Source of the DNA: an uncultured Klebsiella sp.
GTDB lineage: Bacteria > Pseudomonadota > Gammaproteobacteria > Enterobacterales > Enterobacteriaceae
DNA length: 12,310 nucleotides
Assembly: GCA_902490055.1 (NCBI GenBank)
Contig: CABUCP010000042.1
Location: forward strand, 1 to 12,310
Direction of reading: 5' to 3'
Shown here: one piece after another, positions 1 through 6,386 of the stretch
How positions within the stretch are numbered: position 1 is the first letter of the stretch
Layout of the letters: each line of letters opens with the position of its first letter
Notes under the pieces: model-generated
The model's database searches: none
Told to the model about the DNA's origin: nothing
What the model saw: the letters and a program-made list of their open reading frames with translations, nothing else
Position numbers and translations under genes: made by a program

Positions 1-2118
1 GATATTCACGAAACAATCATTAAGGCCGCAGCGGACCTCATCTCCCGCGATGCGCCGGACTACCAATACCTGGCCGCGCGCCTGGCGATTTTCCACCTGC
101 GCAAAAAAGCCTTTGGCCAGTTTGAGCCGCCGGCGCTGTACGCCCACGTGGTGAACATGGTCGAAAAAGGTAAATACGATCATCATCTGCTGGAAGACTA
201 CACGGAAGAAGAGTTCCAGCAGATGGACGGTTTTATCGACCACTGGCGCGATATGAACTTCTCCTACGCTGCCGTTAAGCAGCTGGAAGGCAAATATCTG
301 GTGCAAAACCGCGTCACCGGCGAGATTTATGAAAGCGCCCAGTTCCTTTATATTTTGGTTGCGGCTTGCCTGTTCTCGAACTACCCGCGTGAGACCCGTC
401 TGGACTATATCAAGCGTTTCTATGACGCGGTGTCCACCTTTAAAATCTCGCTGCCGACGCCGATCATGTCCGGCGTGCGTACCCCAACCCGTCAGTTCAG
501 CTCCTGCGTTCTGATCGAGTGCGGCGATAGCCTGGACTCCATCAACGCCACCTCCAGCGCGATTGTGAAATACGTTTCCCAACGCGCCGGTATCGGTATC
601 AATGCCGGCCGCATTCGCGCGCTGGGTAGCCCGATCCGCGGCGGCGAAGCCTTCCACACCGGCTGCATCCCGTTCTATAAGCACTTCCAGACCGCGGTAA
701 AATCCTGCTCGCAGGGCGGCGTTCGCGGCGGTGCGGCGACCCTCTTCTATCCGATGTGGCATCTGGAAGTGGAAAGCCTGCTGGTGCTGAAAAACAACCG
801 TGGTACCGACGCTAACCGCGTTCGTCACATGGACTACGGCGTGCAGATCAACAAGCTGATGTACACCCGCCTGCTGAAAGGCGAAGACATCACCCTGTTC
901 AGCCCATCCGACGTTCCGGGACTGTACGACGCGTTCTTTGCCGATCAGGACGAGTTCGAACGCCTGTACACCAAATATGAGAAAGACGACAGCATCCGCA
1001 AGCAGCGTATTAAAGCAGTGGAGCTGTTCTCGCTGATGATGCAGGAACGCGCTTCTACCGGCCGAATCTATATCCAGAACGTGGATCACTGCAATACCCA
1101 TAGCCCGTTCGACCCGGTTGTCGCGCCGGTACGCCAGTCTAACCTGTGCCTGGAAATCGCCCTGCCGACCAAACCGCTGGACGACGTGAACGACGAAAAC
1201 GGCGAAATCGCGCTCTGCACGCTGTCCGCATTCAACCTCGGCGCTATTGATAGCCTCGATGAGCTGGAAGACCTGGCGGTGCTGGCGGTTCGCGCGCTGG
1301 ATGCGCTGCTGGATTATCAGGATTACCCAATCCCGGCGGCCAAACGCGGCGCGATGGGTCGTCGTACCTTGGGTATTGGCGTGATTAACTTCGCTTACTA
1401 CCTGGCGAAGCACGGCAAGCGCTACTCCGACGGCAGCGCGAACAACCTGACGCACAAAACGTTCGAGGCCATTCAGTACTATCTGCTGAAGGCTTCCAAC
1501 GAACTGGCTATCGAACAAGGCGCTTGCCCGTGGTTTAACGAAACCACCTACGCGCAGGGTATCCTGCCGATCGATACCTACAAGAAAGACCTGGATGCGA
1601 TCGTTAGCGAATCTCTGCATTTCGACTGGGAGCAGCTGCGCGAGTCCATTAAAACCCACGGCCTGCGTAACTCCACACTCTCCGCGCTGATGCCGTCCGA
1701 GACCTCTTCGCAGATCTCCAACGCCACCAACGGCATCGAACCGCCGCGCGGCCACGTGAGCATCAAAGCGTCGAAAGACGGGATCCTGCGCCAGGTGGTG
1801 CCGGATTACGAAAAATTGCAGAACGGCTACGAGCTGCTGTGGGAAATGCCGAACAACGACGGTTATCTGCAGCTGGTCGGCATCATGCAGAAGTTTATCG
1901 ACCAGTCTATTTCGGCAAACACCAACTACGATCCGACGCGTTTCCCATCCGGAAAAGTGCCGATGCAGCAGTTGCTGAAAGACTTGCTCAATGCCTATAA
2001 ATTCGGCGTGAAAACGCTGTACTATCACAACACCCGCGATGGCGCAGAAGATGCCCAGGATGACCTGGCGCCGTCCATTCAGGACGACGGCTGCGAAAGC
2101 GGCGCATGTAAGATCTAA
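1..2118 (+). CDS. nrdA: Ribonucleoside-diphosphate reductase class Ia, alpha (large) subunit, 5'-truncated by the window edge
   Basis: This is the catalytic subunit of aerobic ribonucleotide reductase, which converts NDPs to dNDPs in the cytoplasm together with NrdB. The frame is open from base 1, giving 705 residues. It begins with DIHETIIKAAADLI, which matches residue 57 of the 761-residue E. coli protein, so about 56 N-terminal residues, holding most of the ATP-cone allosteric domain, lie off the window. In E. coli numbering all key residues are present: Cys225 (codon at 505) and Cys462 (1216) form the redox pair, Cys439 (1147) carries the thiyl radical, Tyr730-Tyr731 (2020-2025) lie on the radical transfer path, and Cys754 and Cys759 (2092, 2107) are the C-terminal shuttle pair in GCESGACKI. 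The gene heads the nrdA-nrdB-yfaE operon; its promoter is outside the window. An internal ATG at 148 is not the true start because conserved coding sequence continues upstream. Identification is certain. Confidence 0.98.
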   Translation, partial: DIHETIIKAAADLISRDAPDYQYLAARLAIFHLRKKAFGQFEPPALYAHVVNMVEKGKYDHHLLEDYTEEEFQQMDGFIDHWRDMNFSYAAVKQLEGKYLVQNRVTGEIYESAQFLYILVAACLFSNYPRETRLDYIKRFYDAVSTFKISLPTPIMSGVRTPTRQFSSCVLIECGDSLDSINATSSAIVKYVSQRAGIGINAGRIRALGSPIRGGEAFHTGCIPFYKHFQTAVKSCSQGGVRGGAATLFYPMWHLEVESLLVLKNNRGTDANRVRHMDYGVQINKLMYTRLLKGEDITLFSPSDVPGLYDAFFADQDEFERLYTKYEKDDSIRKQRIKAVELFSLMMQERASTGRIYIQNVDHCNTHSPFDPVVAPVRQSNLCLEIALPTKPLDDVNDENGEIALCTLSAFNLGAIDSLDELEDLAVLAVRALDALLDYQDYPIPAAKRGAMGRRTLGIGVINFAYYLAKHGKRYSDGSANNLTHKTFEAIQYYLLKASNELAIEQGACPWFNETTYAQGILPIDTYKKDLDAIVSESLHFDWEQLRESIKTHGLRNSTLSALMPSETSSQISNATNGIEPPRGHVSIKASKDGILRQVVPDYEKLQNGYELLWEMPNNDGYLQLVGIMQKFIDQSISANTNYDPTRFPSGKVPMQQLLKDLLNAYKFGVKTLYYHNTRDGAEDAQDDLAPSIQDDGCESGACKI

Positions 2119-2127
2119 GGTATTTTC

Positions 2128-2193
2128 GCCGGGTGGCGCTATGCTTACCCGGCCTACGGTTTTGTAGGCCCGGCCAACGCAGTGTCGCCGGGC
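2128..2193. repeat. REP pair (BIME-like) between nrdA and nrdB
   Basis: Two palindromic units lie in the 102-bp gap. The first has stem gccgggt (2128-2134) pairing with acccggc (2147-2153) and is followed by the typical REP tail ggcctac. The second, in opposite orientation, has gcccggc (2168-2174) pairing with gccgggc (2187-2193). Between them ggcctac (2151-2157) pairs with gtaggcc (2164-2170), so alternative foldings are possible. The layout matches the bacterial interspersed mosaic elements of enterobacteria. Being inside the nrdAB transcript, it may protect the upstream message from 3' exonucleases; that role is known for some REPs and only inferred here. There is no T-run, so it is not expected to terminate transcription. 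Confidence 0.85.
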
Positions 2194-2220
2194 GATACAA
2201 TCTCAACAGGACCCACTTCA

Positions 2221-3351
2221 ATGGCATACACCACTTTTTCACAGACGAAAAACGATCAGCTGCTTGAGCCTATGTTTTTTGGCCAGCCGGTTAACGTGGC
2301 CCGCTACGATCAGCAAAAATATGACATCTTTGAAAAACTGATCGAAAAACAGCTCTCCTTCTTCTGGCGCCCGGAAGAGGTTGACGTCTCCCGCGACCGC
2401 ATCGATTACCAGGCGCTGCCGGAACATGAAAAACACATTTTCATCAGCAACCTGAAGTACCAGACGCTGCTCGATTCCATCCAGGGTCGTAGCCCGAACG
2501 TCGCGCTACTGCCGCTAATTTCTATCCCGGAACTGGAAACCTGGGTCGAAACCTGGGCGTTTTCTGAAACCATCCACTCGCGTTCCTATACCCACATTAT
2601 TCGCAACATCGTCAACGATCCGGCGACGGTTTTCGACGATATCGTGACGAATGAACAGATCCAGAAGCGTGCGGAAGGTATCTCCCACTACTACGACTCG
2701 CTGATCGAAATGACCAGCTACTGGCATCTGCTGGGCGAAGGCACCCACACCGTTAACGGCAAAACCGTGACCGTGAACCTACGCGAGCTAAAAAAGAAAC
2801 TGTATCTGTGCCTGATGAGCGTTAACGCGCTGGAAGCAATCCGCTTCTACGTTAGCTTCGCCTGCTCCTTCGCTTTCGCCGAACGCAAGCTGATGGAAGG
2901 CAACGCCAAAATCATCCGTCTGATCGCCCGCGACGAAGCGCTGCACCTGACCGGCACCCAGCATATGCTGAATCTGCTACGTTCCGGCGTCGACGATCCG
3001 GAAATGGCGGAAATCGCCGAAGAGTGCAAGCAGGAGTGCTATGACCTGTTCGTGCTGGCGGCGCAGCAGGAAAAAGAGTGGGCGGACTACCTGTTCCGTG
3101 ACGGCTCGATGATCGGCCTGAACAAAGATATTCTCTGCCAGTACGTGGAGTATATCACCAATATCCGCATGCAGGCGGTGGGCCTCGATCTGCCGTTCCA
3201 GACCCGCTCTAACCCGATCCCGTGGATCAACACCTGGCTGGTTTCTGATAACGTGCAGGTCGCGCCGCAGGAAGTCGAAGTCAGCTCCTACCTCGTCGGC
3301 CAGATCGATGCGGAAGTCGATGCCGACGACCTGAGCAATTTCCAGCTGTAA
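2221..3351 (+). CDS. nrdB: Ribonucleoside-diphosphate reductase class Ia, beta (small) subunit
   Basis: NrdB holds the diferric-tyrosyl radical cofactor that starts catalysis in NrdA. The product is 376 residues, the same length as in E. coli. Counting the initiator Met, the iron ligands are all present: Asp85, Glu116, His119, Glu205, Glu239 and His242. The radical tyrosine is Tyr123 (codon at 2587, in [12 protein letters not shown]). Trp49 in FFWRPEEVD and the C-terminal tyrosine in SSYLVGQID, both on the radical path, are also kept, as is the C-terminal tail DDLSNFQL that docks on NrdA. The chosen ATG is preceded by AGGA (2208-2211) and gives the conserved N-terminus [17 protein letters not shown] at 2182 in the same frame lies inside the REP element and is rejected. 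The stop codon overlaps the yfaE start by one base. Confidence 0.98.
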   Translation: MAYTTFSQTKNDQLLEPMFFGQPVNVARYDQQKYDIFEKLIEKQLSFFWRPEEVDVSRDRIDYQALPEHEKHIFISNLKYQTLLDSIQGRSPNVALLPLISIPELETWVETWAFSETIHSRSYTHIIRNIVNDPATVFDDIVTNEQIQKRAEGISHYYDSLIEMTSYWHLLGEGTHTVNGKTVTVNLRELKKKLYLCLMSVNALEAIRFYVSFACSFAFAERKLMEGNAKIIRLIARDEALHLTGTQHMLNLLRSGVDDPEMAEIAEECKQECYDLFVLAAQQEKEWADYLFRDGSMIGLNKDILCQYVEYITNIRMQAVGLDLPFQTRSNPIPWINTWLVSDNVQVAPQEVEVSSYLVGQIDAEVDADDLSNFQL

Positions 3352-3605
3352 TGAAACGGATTTTTTTGAAGATTTCTGACACTCGTCTTGAGTGTCAGGA
3401 TGAACACCCTTCCCTGCTAGCCGCCCTTGAATCGCATAATATCGACGTGGAGTATCAGTGCCGCGCGGGTTATTGCGGTTCCTGTCGCACGCGTCTGGTG
3501 TCAGGCCAGGTTGACTGGCTGACCGAGCCGCTGGCGTTTATTCAACCGGGTGAGATTTTGCCCTGCTGCTGCCGGGCGAAAGGCGATATTGAAATCGAGA
3601 TGTAA
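3351..3605 (+). CDS. yfaE: 2Fe-2S ferredoxin-like protein for NrdB cofactor maintenance
   Basis: This is a small 84-residue plant-type [2Fe-2S] ferredoxin. In E. coli YfaE supplies electrons for assembly and repair of the diferric-tyrosyl cofactor of NrdB, and the position here, one base overlapping the nrdB stop, fits translational coupling and the same role. The cluster motif is visible: Cys37-x4-Cys42-x2-Cys45 in CRAGYCGSC, with the fourth ligand in the triple cysteine at residues 72-74 (LPCCCR). There is no signal peptide or membrane segment, so it should be cytoplasmic. It is followed at once by a REP pair and an apparent terminator, making it the last gene of the nrd operon. In E. coli inaA follows; here glpQ follows on the opposite strand. 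Confidence 0.95.
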   Translation: MKRIFLKISDTRLECQDEHPSLLAALESHNIDVEYQCRAGYCGSCRTRLVSGQVDWLTEPLAFIQPGEILPCCCRAKGDIEIEM

Positions 3606-3610
3606 GTTTT

Positions 3611-3684
3611 GTCAGGTGGCGCTACGCTTACCTGACCTACAAAACCGCAGTTCGTAGGCCGGGTAAGGCGTAGCCGCCACCCGG
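3611..3684. repeat. REP pair (BIME-like) between yfaE and glpQ
   Basis: Two REP units in opposite orientation fill almost all of the gap between the convergent genes yfaE and glpQ. Unit one has stem gtcaggt (3611-3617) with acctgac (3630-3636) and tail ctac. Unit two, read on the minus strand, runs 3684 to about 3652: it starts ccgggtggcg and ends in the typical tail gcctacg. The minus-strand unit closely resembles the REP between nrdA and nrdB. Unit one differs from that copy by paired changes that keep the stem. REPs at convergent gene ends are common in enterobacteria. Confidence 0.88.
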
Positions 3685-3690
3685 TTTTTT
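3659..3690 (+). terminator. Probable Rho-independent terminator of nrdAB-yfaE formed by a REP half
   Basis: ccgggt (3659-3664) pairs with acccgg (3679-3684). Inside it ggcg (3667-3670) pairs with cgcc (3675-3678) around a four-base loop, with a two-base bulge on the left arm. Six T residues follow directly (3685-3690), overlapping the last bases of the glpQ stop codon. Stem plus T-run is the classic intrinsic terminator form for plus-strand transcription leaving yfaE. On the minus strand there is no comparable T-run, so glpTQ termination here is less clear. Confidence 0.7.
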
Positions 3691-4759
3691 AGTGCTTCGC
3701 GTTCAGAAACTGCACGGCTTTATCCGGGAAATCGGTAAACAAGCCGTCGACGCCCGCCTGGTTATACAGCACGTCGTATAACTGATTGACGTCGGTCGCG
3801 TAGTCCGGCAACTGATCCGCGCGTACCGTATACGGATGTACCTGCAGATGGCTGGCATGCGCCTCTTTCACCATCGACGTTAGCTTCACTGCGCCCGGCT
3901 TCGAACCTTCCGCCACCAGCATATGGTAATCCGGGCCGATACCGTCGGCGTACTGCGCAATCTGCGTCATCGCCCCCGGCTTGAACATCCAGTCATAGCT
4001 GTAGTTCACCCATTTACCATCGACCTGTTTCTGCTGCGTTTCATTCCAGTCGGTATAGGCGATGAGCTGCACCAGATTGAGATCCATGCCCATCTTCGGC
4101 TCCAGCTCATTCTTAATGCGCTTGAGCTCATTGGCGTCAAAACACTGCAGATAAACCTTATCCTGCTTGCTGGTATAGCCGTACTGCTGCAACACTTTCA
4201 GCGTGCTGGCGGCGATATCTTTACCTTCCTGATGGTGGAACCACGGCGCTTTAATTTCCGGGTAGATACCGATATTTTTGCCGGTCGAATGGTTTAGTCC
4301 CTGCACAAACTCAATTTCCTCTTCAAAGGTATGAATGCGAAAATCGGATTTGCCCATCGGGAAACGCCCGGGATAGGTTTGCACGTTCTTACCCTCTTTC
4401 GGCTCAAAACCTTCGGTAAACTTCAACGACTTAATCTCGGCCAGGGTAAAGTCGATAGCGTAAAAACGGCCATCTTTGCGCGCCCGCTGCGGGAAACGCT
4501 GCGCCACATCGGTTACCCGATCCAGGTAGTGGTCATGCAACACCACCAGCCGATCGTCTTTGGTCATCACCAGATCTTGCTCAAGGTAATCCGCCCCCTG
4601 AGCGTAGGCCATCGCTTTCGCCGGCAGAGTGTGTTCCGGCAGATAGCCGCTGGCGCCGCGATGGGCGATAACGATTTTCTCTCCCGCCACGGCGCTGAAG
4701 CACAGCGCCGAACCGGCCAGTATCATGCCGCTCATCAACGCGGTTAGTTTCATTTTCAT
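3689..4759 (-). CDS. glpQ: Periplasmic glycerophosphodiester phosphodiesterase
   Basis: GlpQ cleaves glycerophosphodiesters such as glycerophosphocholine to sn-glycerol-3-phosphate plus an alcohol in the periplasm, feeding GlpT. The product is 356 residues (E. coli 358). A type I signal peptide is visible: MKMK, then a hydrophobic core, then a likely cut after AVA at residue 25. The GDPD signature follows: His33-Arg34 in IAHRGASGYLPEHT, Glu60 and Asp62 in YLEQDLV, and His75 in LHDHYLDR. These are the catalytic histidines and metal ligands of the family. The first ATG (4759) is chosen because AAGGAG (4770-4765, minus) sits five bases before it; the second Met at codon 3 would be 11 bases away. 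That Shine-Dalgarno sequence overlaps the glpT stop codon, so the two genes form one operon and are probably translationally coupled. Confidence 0.96.
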   Translation of the reverse strand: MKMKLTALMSGMILAGSALCFSAVAGEKIVIAHRGASGYLPEHTLPAKAMAYAQGADYLEQDLVMTKDDRLVVLHDHYLDRVTDVAQRFPQRARKDGRFYAIDFTLAEIKSLKFTEGFEPKEGKNVQTYPGRFPMGKSDFRIHTFEEEIEFVQGLNHSTGKNIGIYPEIKAPWFHHQEGKDIAASTLKVLQQYGYTSKQDKVYLQCFDANELKRIKNELEPKMGMDLNLVQLIAYTDWNETQQKQVDGKWVNYSYDWMFKPGAMTQIAQYADGIGPDYHMLVAEGSKPGAVKLTSMVKEAHASHLQVHPYTVRADQLPDYATDVNQLYDVLYNQAGVDGLFTDFPDKAVQFLNAKH

Positions 4760-4768
4760 CGCCGCTCC

Positions 4769-6115
4769 TTAGGCTTGTTTCAGCTGTTGGTGATGACGAC
4801 GCTCGCCCAGCATCACGATAATCAGCAGCAGAACCGCCAGTACGCTACCGCCGATCATCACCATAAAGCCGCCGTCCCAGCCGAAGAAATCGACGGTATA
4901 GCCAACGATGGCGCTCGCGGCCACGGAACCACCGAGATAACCGAACAGGCCGGTGAAGCCCGCAGCGGTGCCGGCAGCTTTTTTCGGCGCCAGCTCCAAC
5001 GCATGCAGACCGATCAGCATCACCGGACCATAAATCAGGAAGCCAATGACGATCATGCAGGCCATATCGACGCCCGGATTACCCGGCGGGTTCAGCCAGT
5101 AAACGACGGTGGCGATGGTCACAAGAGTCATAAAGAACACGCCGGTCGCGCCGCGGTTGCCTTTAAATACTTTGTCCGACATCCAGCCGCACAACAGGGT
5201 GCCCGGAATACCCGCATACTCATACAGGAAGTAGGCCCAGGACGATTTATCCAGCGCGAAATGCTTAACCTCTTTCAGGTAGGTTGGCGACCAGTCGAGG
5301 ATGCCGTAACGCAGCAGATAAACGAAGACGTTAGCGATAGCGATGTACCACAGTAGCTTGTTCGGCAGAATGTACTGCATAAAGATCTGCTTCGCCGTCA
5401 GCTCTTCTTCGTGTTTCTCGCTATAGTCATCCGGATAGTCGTTTTTATACTCTTCAATCGACGGCAGGCCGCAGGACTGCGGCGTATCACGCATCATCGC
5501 AAAGGCAAAAATCGCCAGCAGGATCGCGCCGAAGGCCGGCATATACAGCGCCGCGTGCCAGTCGTTAAACCACGCCATCCCCAGCAGGAACAGCAGCGGC
5601 GGAATACCGCCGCCGACGTTATGCGCGCAGTTCCAGACCGACACAATCCCGCCGCGCTCTTTCTGCGACCACCAGTGCACCATCGTACGACCGCACGGCG
5701 GCCAGCCCATCCCCTGGAACCATCCGCAGAGGAACAGCAGCACGAACATCACCATGATGCTGGACGTGGCCCATGGCACGAAGCCCATCACCAACATCAC
5801 CAGCGCCGCCAGAATTAAACCCGCGGGAAGGAAAATGCGCGGATTCGAGCGGTCTGAGACCGAACCCATGATGAATTTCGAAAATCCATAGGCAATTGAG
5901 ATACCGGAAAGCGCGAAACCGAGGTCGCCACGGGAGAAGCCCTGCTCGATAAGATACGGCATTGCCAGCGCAAAGTTCTTACGAACCAAATAGTAAGCGG
6001 CATAACCAAAAAAGATGCCAATAAAGATCTGCCAGCGTAATCGACGATATAACGGGTCGATTTCCGCCTCTGGCAAACGCGCTTTATGCGCTGCGGGTTT
6101 AAAAATACTTAACAT
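4769..6115 (-). CDS. glpT: sn-Glycerol-3-phosphate/phosphate antiporter
   Basis: GlpT is an inner-membrane transporter of the major facilitator superfamily (organophosphate:phosphate antiporter family). It imports glycerol-3-phosphate in exchange for inorganic phosphate and is also a known entry route for fosfomycin. The product is 448 residues (E. coli 452, slightly longer at the C-terminus) and is rich in long hydrophobic segments, consistent with 12 membrane helices and a polar central loop around residues 230-250. The substrate-binding arginines of E. coli GlpT are present at the same numbers, Arg45 (YYLVRKNF) and Arg269 ([11 protein letters not shown], codon 5311-5309), as is His165 (NCAHNVGGG, codon 5623-5621). 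The start at 6115 gives the family N-terminus MLSIFKPA and has GGAGG (6125-6121, minus) five bases upstream. An in-frame ATG at 6133 has no such site. The gene is transcribed with glpQ, away from glpABC. Confidence 0.97.
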   Translation of the reverse strand: MLSIFKPAAHKARLPEAEIDPLYRRLRWQIFIGIFFGYAAYYLVRKNFALAMPYLIEQGFSRGDLGFALSGISIAYGFSKFIMGSVSDRSNPRIFLPAGLILAALVMLVMGFVPWATSSIMVMFVLLFLCGWFQGMGWPPCGRTMVHWWSQKERGGIVSVWNCAHNVGGGIPPLLFLLGMAWFNDWHAALYMPAFGAILLAIFAFAMMRDTPQSCGLPSIEEYKNDYPDDYSEKHEEELTAKQIFMQYILPNKLLWYIAIANVFVYLLRYGILDWSPTYLKEVKHFALDKSSWAYFLYEYAGIPGTLLCGWMSDKVFKGNRGATGVFFMTLVTIATVVYWLNPPGNPGVDMACMIVIGFLIYGPVMLIGLHALELAPKKAAGTAAGFTGLFGYLGGSVAASAIVGYTVDFFGWDGGFMVMIGGSVLAVLLLIIVMLGERRHHQQLKQA

Positions 6116-6196
6116 ATCAGCCTCCGTGGCCATAGCTGTTTTACTGACATCGACGCAAAAAATCTAATTTATTCACGCACTTCTAATTAGGTCGCG

Positions 6197-6202
6197 ATGG
6201 TA
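6197..6202 (-). promoter_or_regulatory. Candidate -10 box of the glpTQ promoter
   Basis: The minus-strand hexamer TACCAT matches TATAAT at four of six positions, including the important first, second and last bases. It implies transcription starting near 6190, about 75 bases before the glpT ATG. With that start, the CRP-like site at 6221-6242 is centred at -41.5, the exact position of class II CRP-activated promoters. There is no good -35 box, as expected for such a promoter. This is inference from spacing. Confidence 0.45.
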
Positions 6203-6220
6203 GGCAAAGCGTAGAACTAA

Positions 6221-6242
6221 TACTGTGAAATATCGCACATTT
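6221..6242. promoter_or_regulatory. CRP (cAMP receptor protein) binding site, candidate
   Basis: TGTGA (6224-6228), six bases, then GCACA (6235-6239): nine of ten core bases of the consensus TGTGA-N6-TCACA. Flanking bases are AT-rich as usual. The centre, 6231.5, suits activation of glpT. CRP control of glpTQ is known in E. coli. Confidence 0.75.
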
Positions 6243-6271
6243 TGTTACAGATATATGACAATATTTTCCAT

Positions 6272-6289
6272 TGTGAGCACAAAATCACA
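6272..6289. promoter_or_regulatory. CRP-like palindrome with 8-base spacer, candidate
   Basis: Both half-sites are perfect, TGTGA (6272-6276) and TCACA (6285-6289), but they are separated by eight bases (gcacaaaa) instead of the usual six. It lies 49 bp from the other CRP-like site. Such spacing normally weakens CRP binding, so it could be a weak CRP site or need a partner protein. Confidence 0.4.
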
Positions 6290-6293
6290 GCAA

Positions 6294-6311
6294 ACGCTCG
6301 AATTGCGCGCA
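6294..6311. promoter_or_regulatory. GlpR operator-like motif, weak
   Basis: The left half shares gctcgaa with the stronger motif 21 bp downstream, but the right half fits the GlpR consensus (ATGTTCGATAACGAACAT) poorly. A spacing of two helical turns would allow cooperative binding by GlpR, which is known to occupy tandem operators in E. coli glp promoters. It is supported mainly by its position beside the better site. Confidence 0.35.
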
Positions 6312-6314
6312 AAT

Positions 6315-6332
6315 ATGCTCGAAATCAAACAT
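6315..6332. promoter_or_regulatory. GlpR operator, candidate
   Basis: ATGCTCGAAATCAAACAT matches 14 of 18 bases of the GlpR consensus as I recall it, including the outer ATG and CAT and the TCGA core half. It lies 55-72 bases before the glpA start, where it could block the glpA promoter. GlpR is the glycerol-3-phosphate-responsive repressor of this regulon. Confidence 0.65.
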
Positions 6333-6386
6333 TCCACACTTTTGATATGGCTAAATGGTGTAAAACGAAAGTAGAGGGTTGAGAAG

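Larger units (their letters stand above)
6116..6386. promoter_or_regulatory. Divergent glpTQ / glpABC control region
   Basis: This AT-rich 271-bp gap separates glpT (minus) from glpA (plus) and must carry both promoters. In E. coli the equivalent region is repressed by GlpR, activated by cAMP-CRP, and on the glpA side induced by FNR without oxygen. I see one good CRP-like palindrome near glpT, a second CRP-like palindrome with an 8-base spacer, and two GlpR-like motifs 21 bp apart near glpA; each is listed separately. No coding sequence is supported in the gap. Confidence 0.85.

Noticed and set aside
2182..2220. GTG at 2182 as an upstream start for nrdB
   Set aside because: It is inside the REP element, adds 13 residues absent from the family, and the ATG at 2221 has its own ribosome site.
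4775..5356. 193-codon open frame on the plus strand opposite glpT, with neighbours at 4331-4747 and 5411-5818
   Set aside because: The products are rich in His, Gln and Arg, the typical result of reading a membrane-protein gene backwards; glpT is certain on the other strand.
6116..6133. ATG at 6133 as the start of glpT
   Set aside because: The ribosome site GGAGG lies after this ATG and is correctly placed for the ATG at 6115, which yields the family N-terminus.
6158..6190. Weak ctaatt/aattag stem followed by a T-run in the glpT leader (minus strand)
   Set aside because: The stem is six mostly A-T pairs with a 15-base loop, too weak for a terminator or attenuator, and it may begin right at the transcription start.
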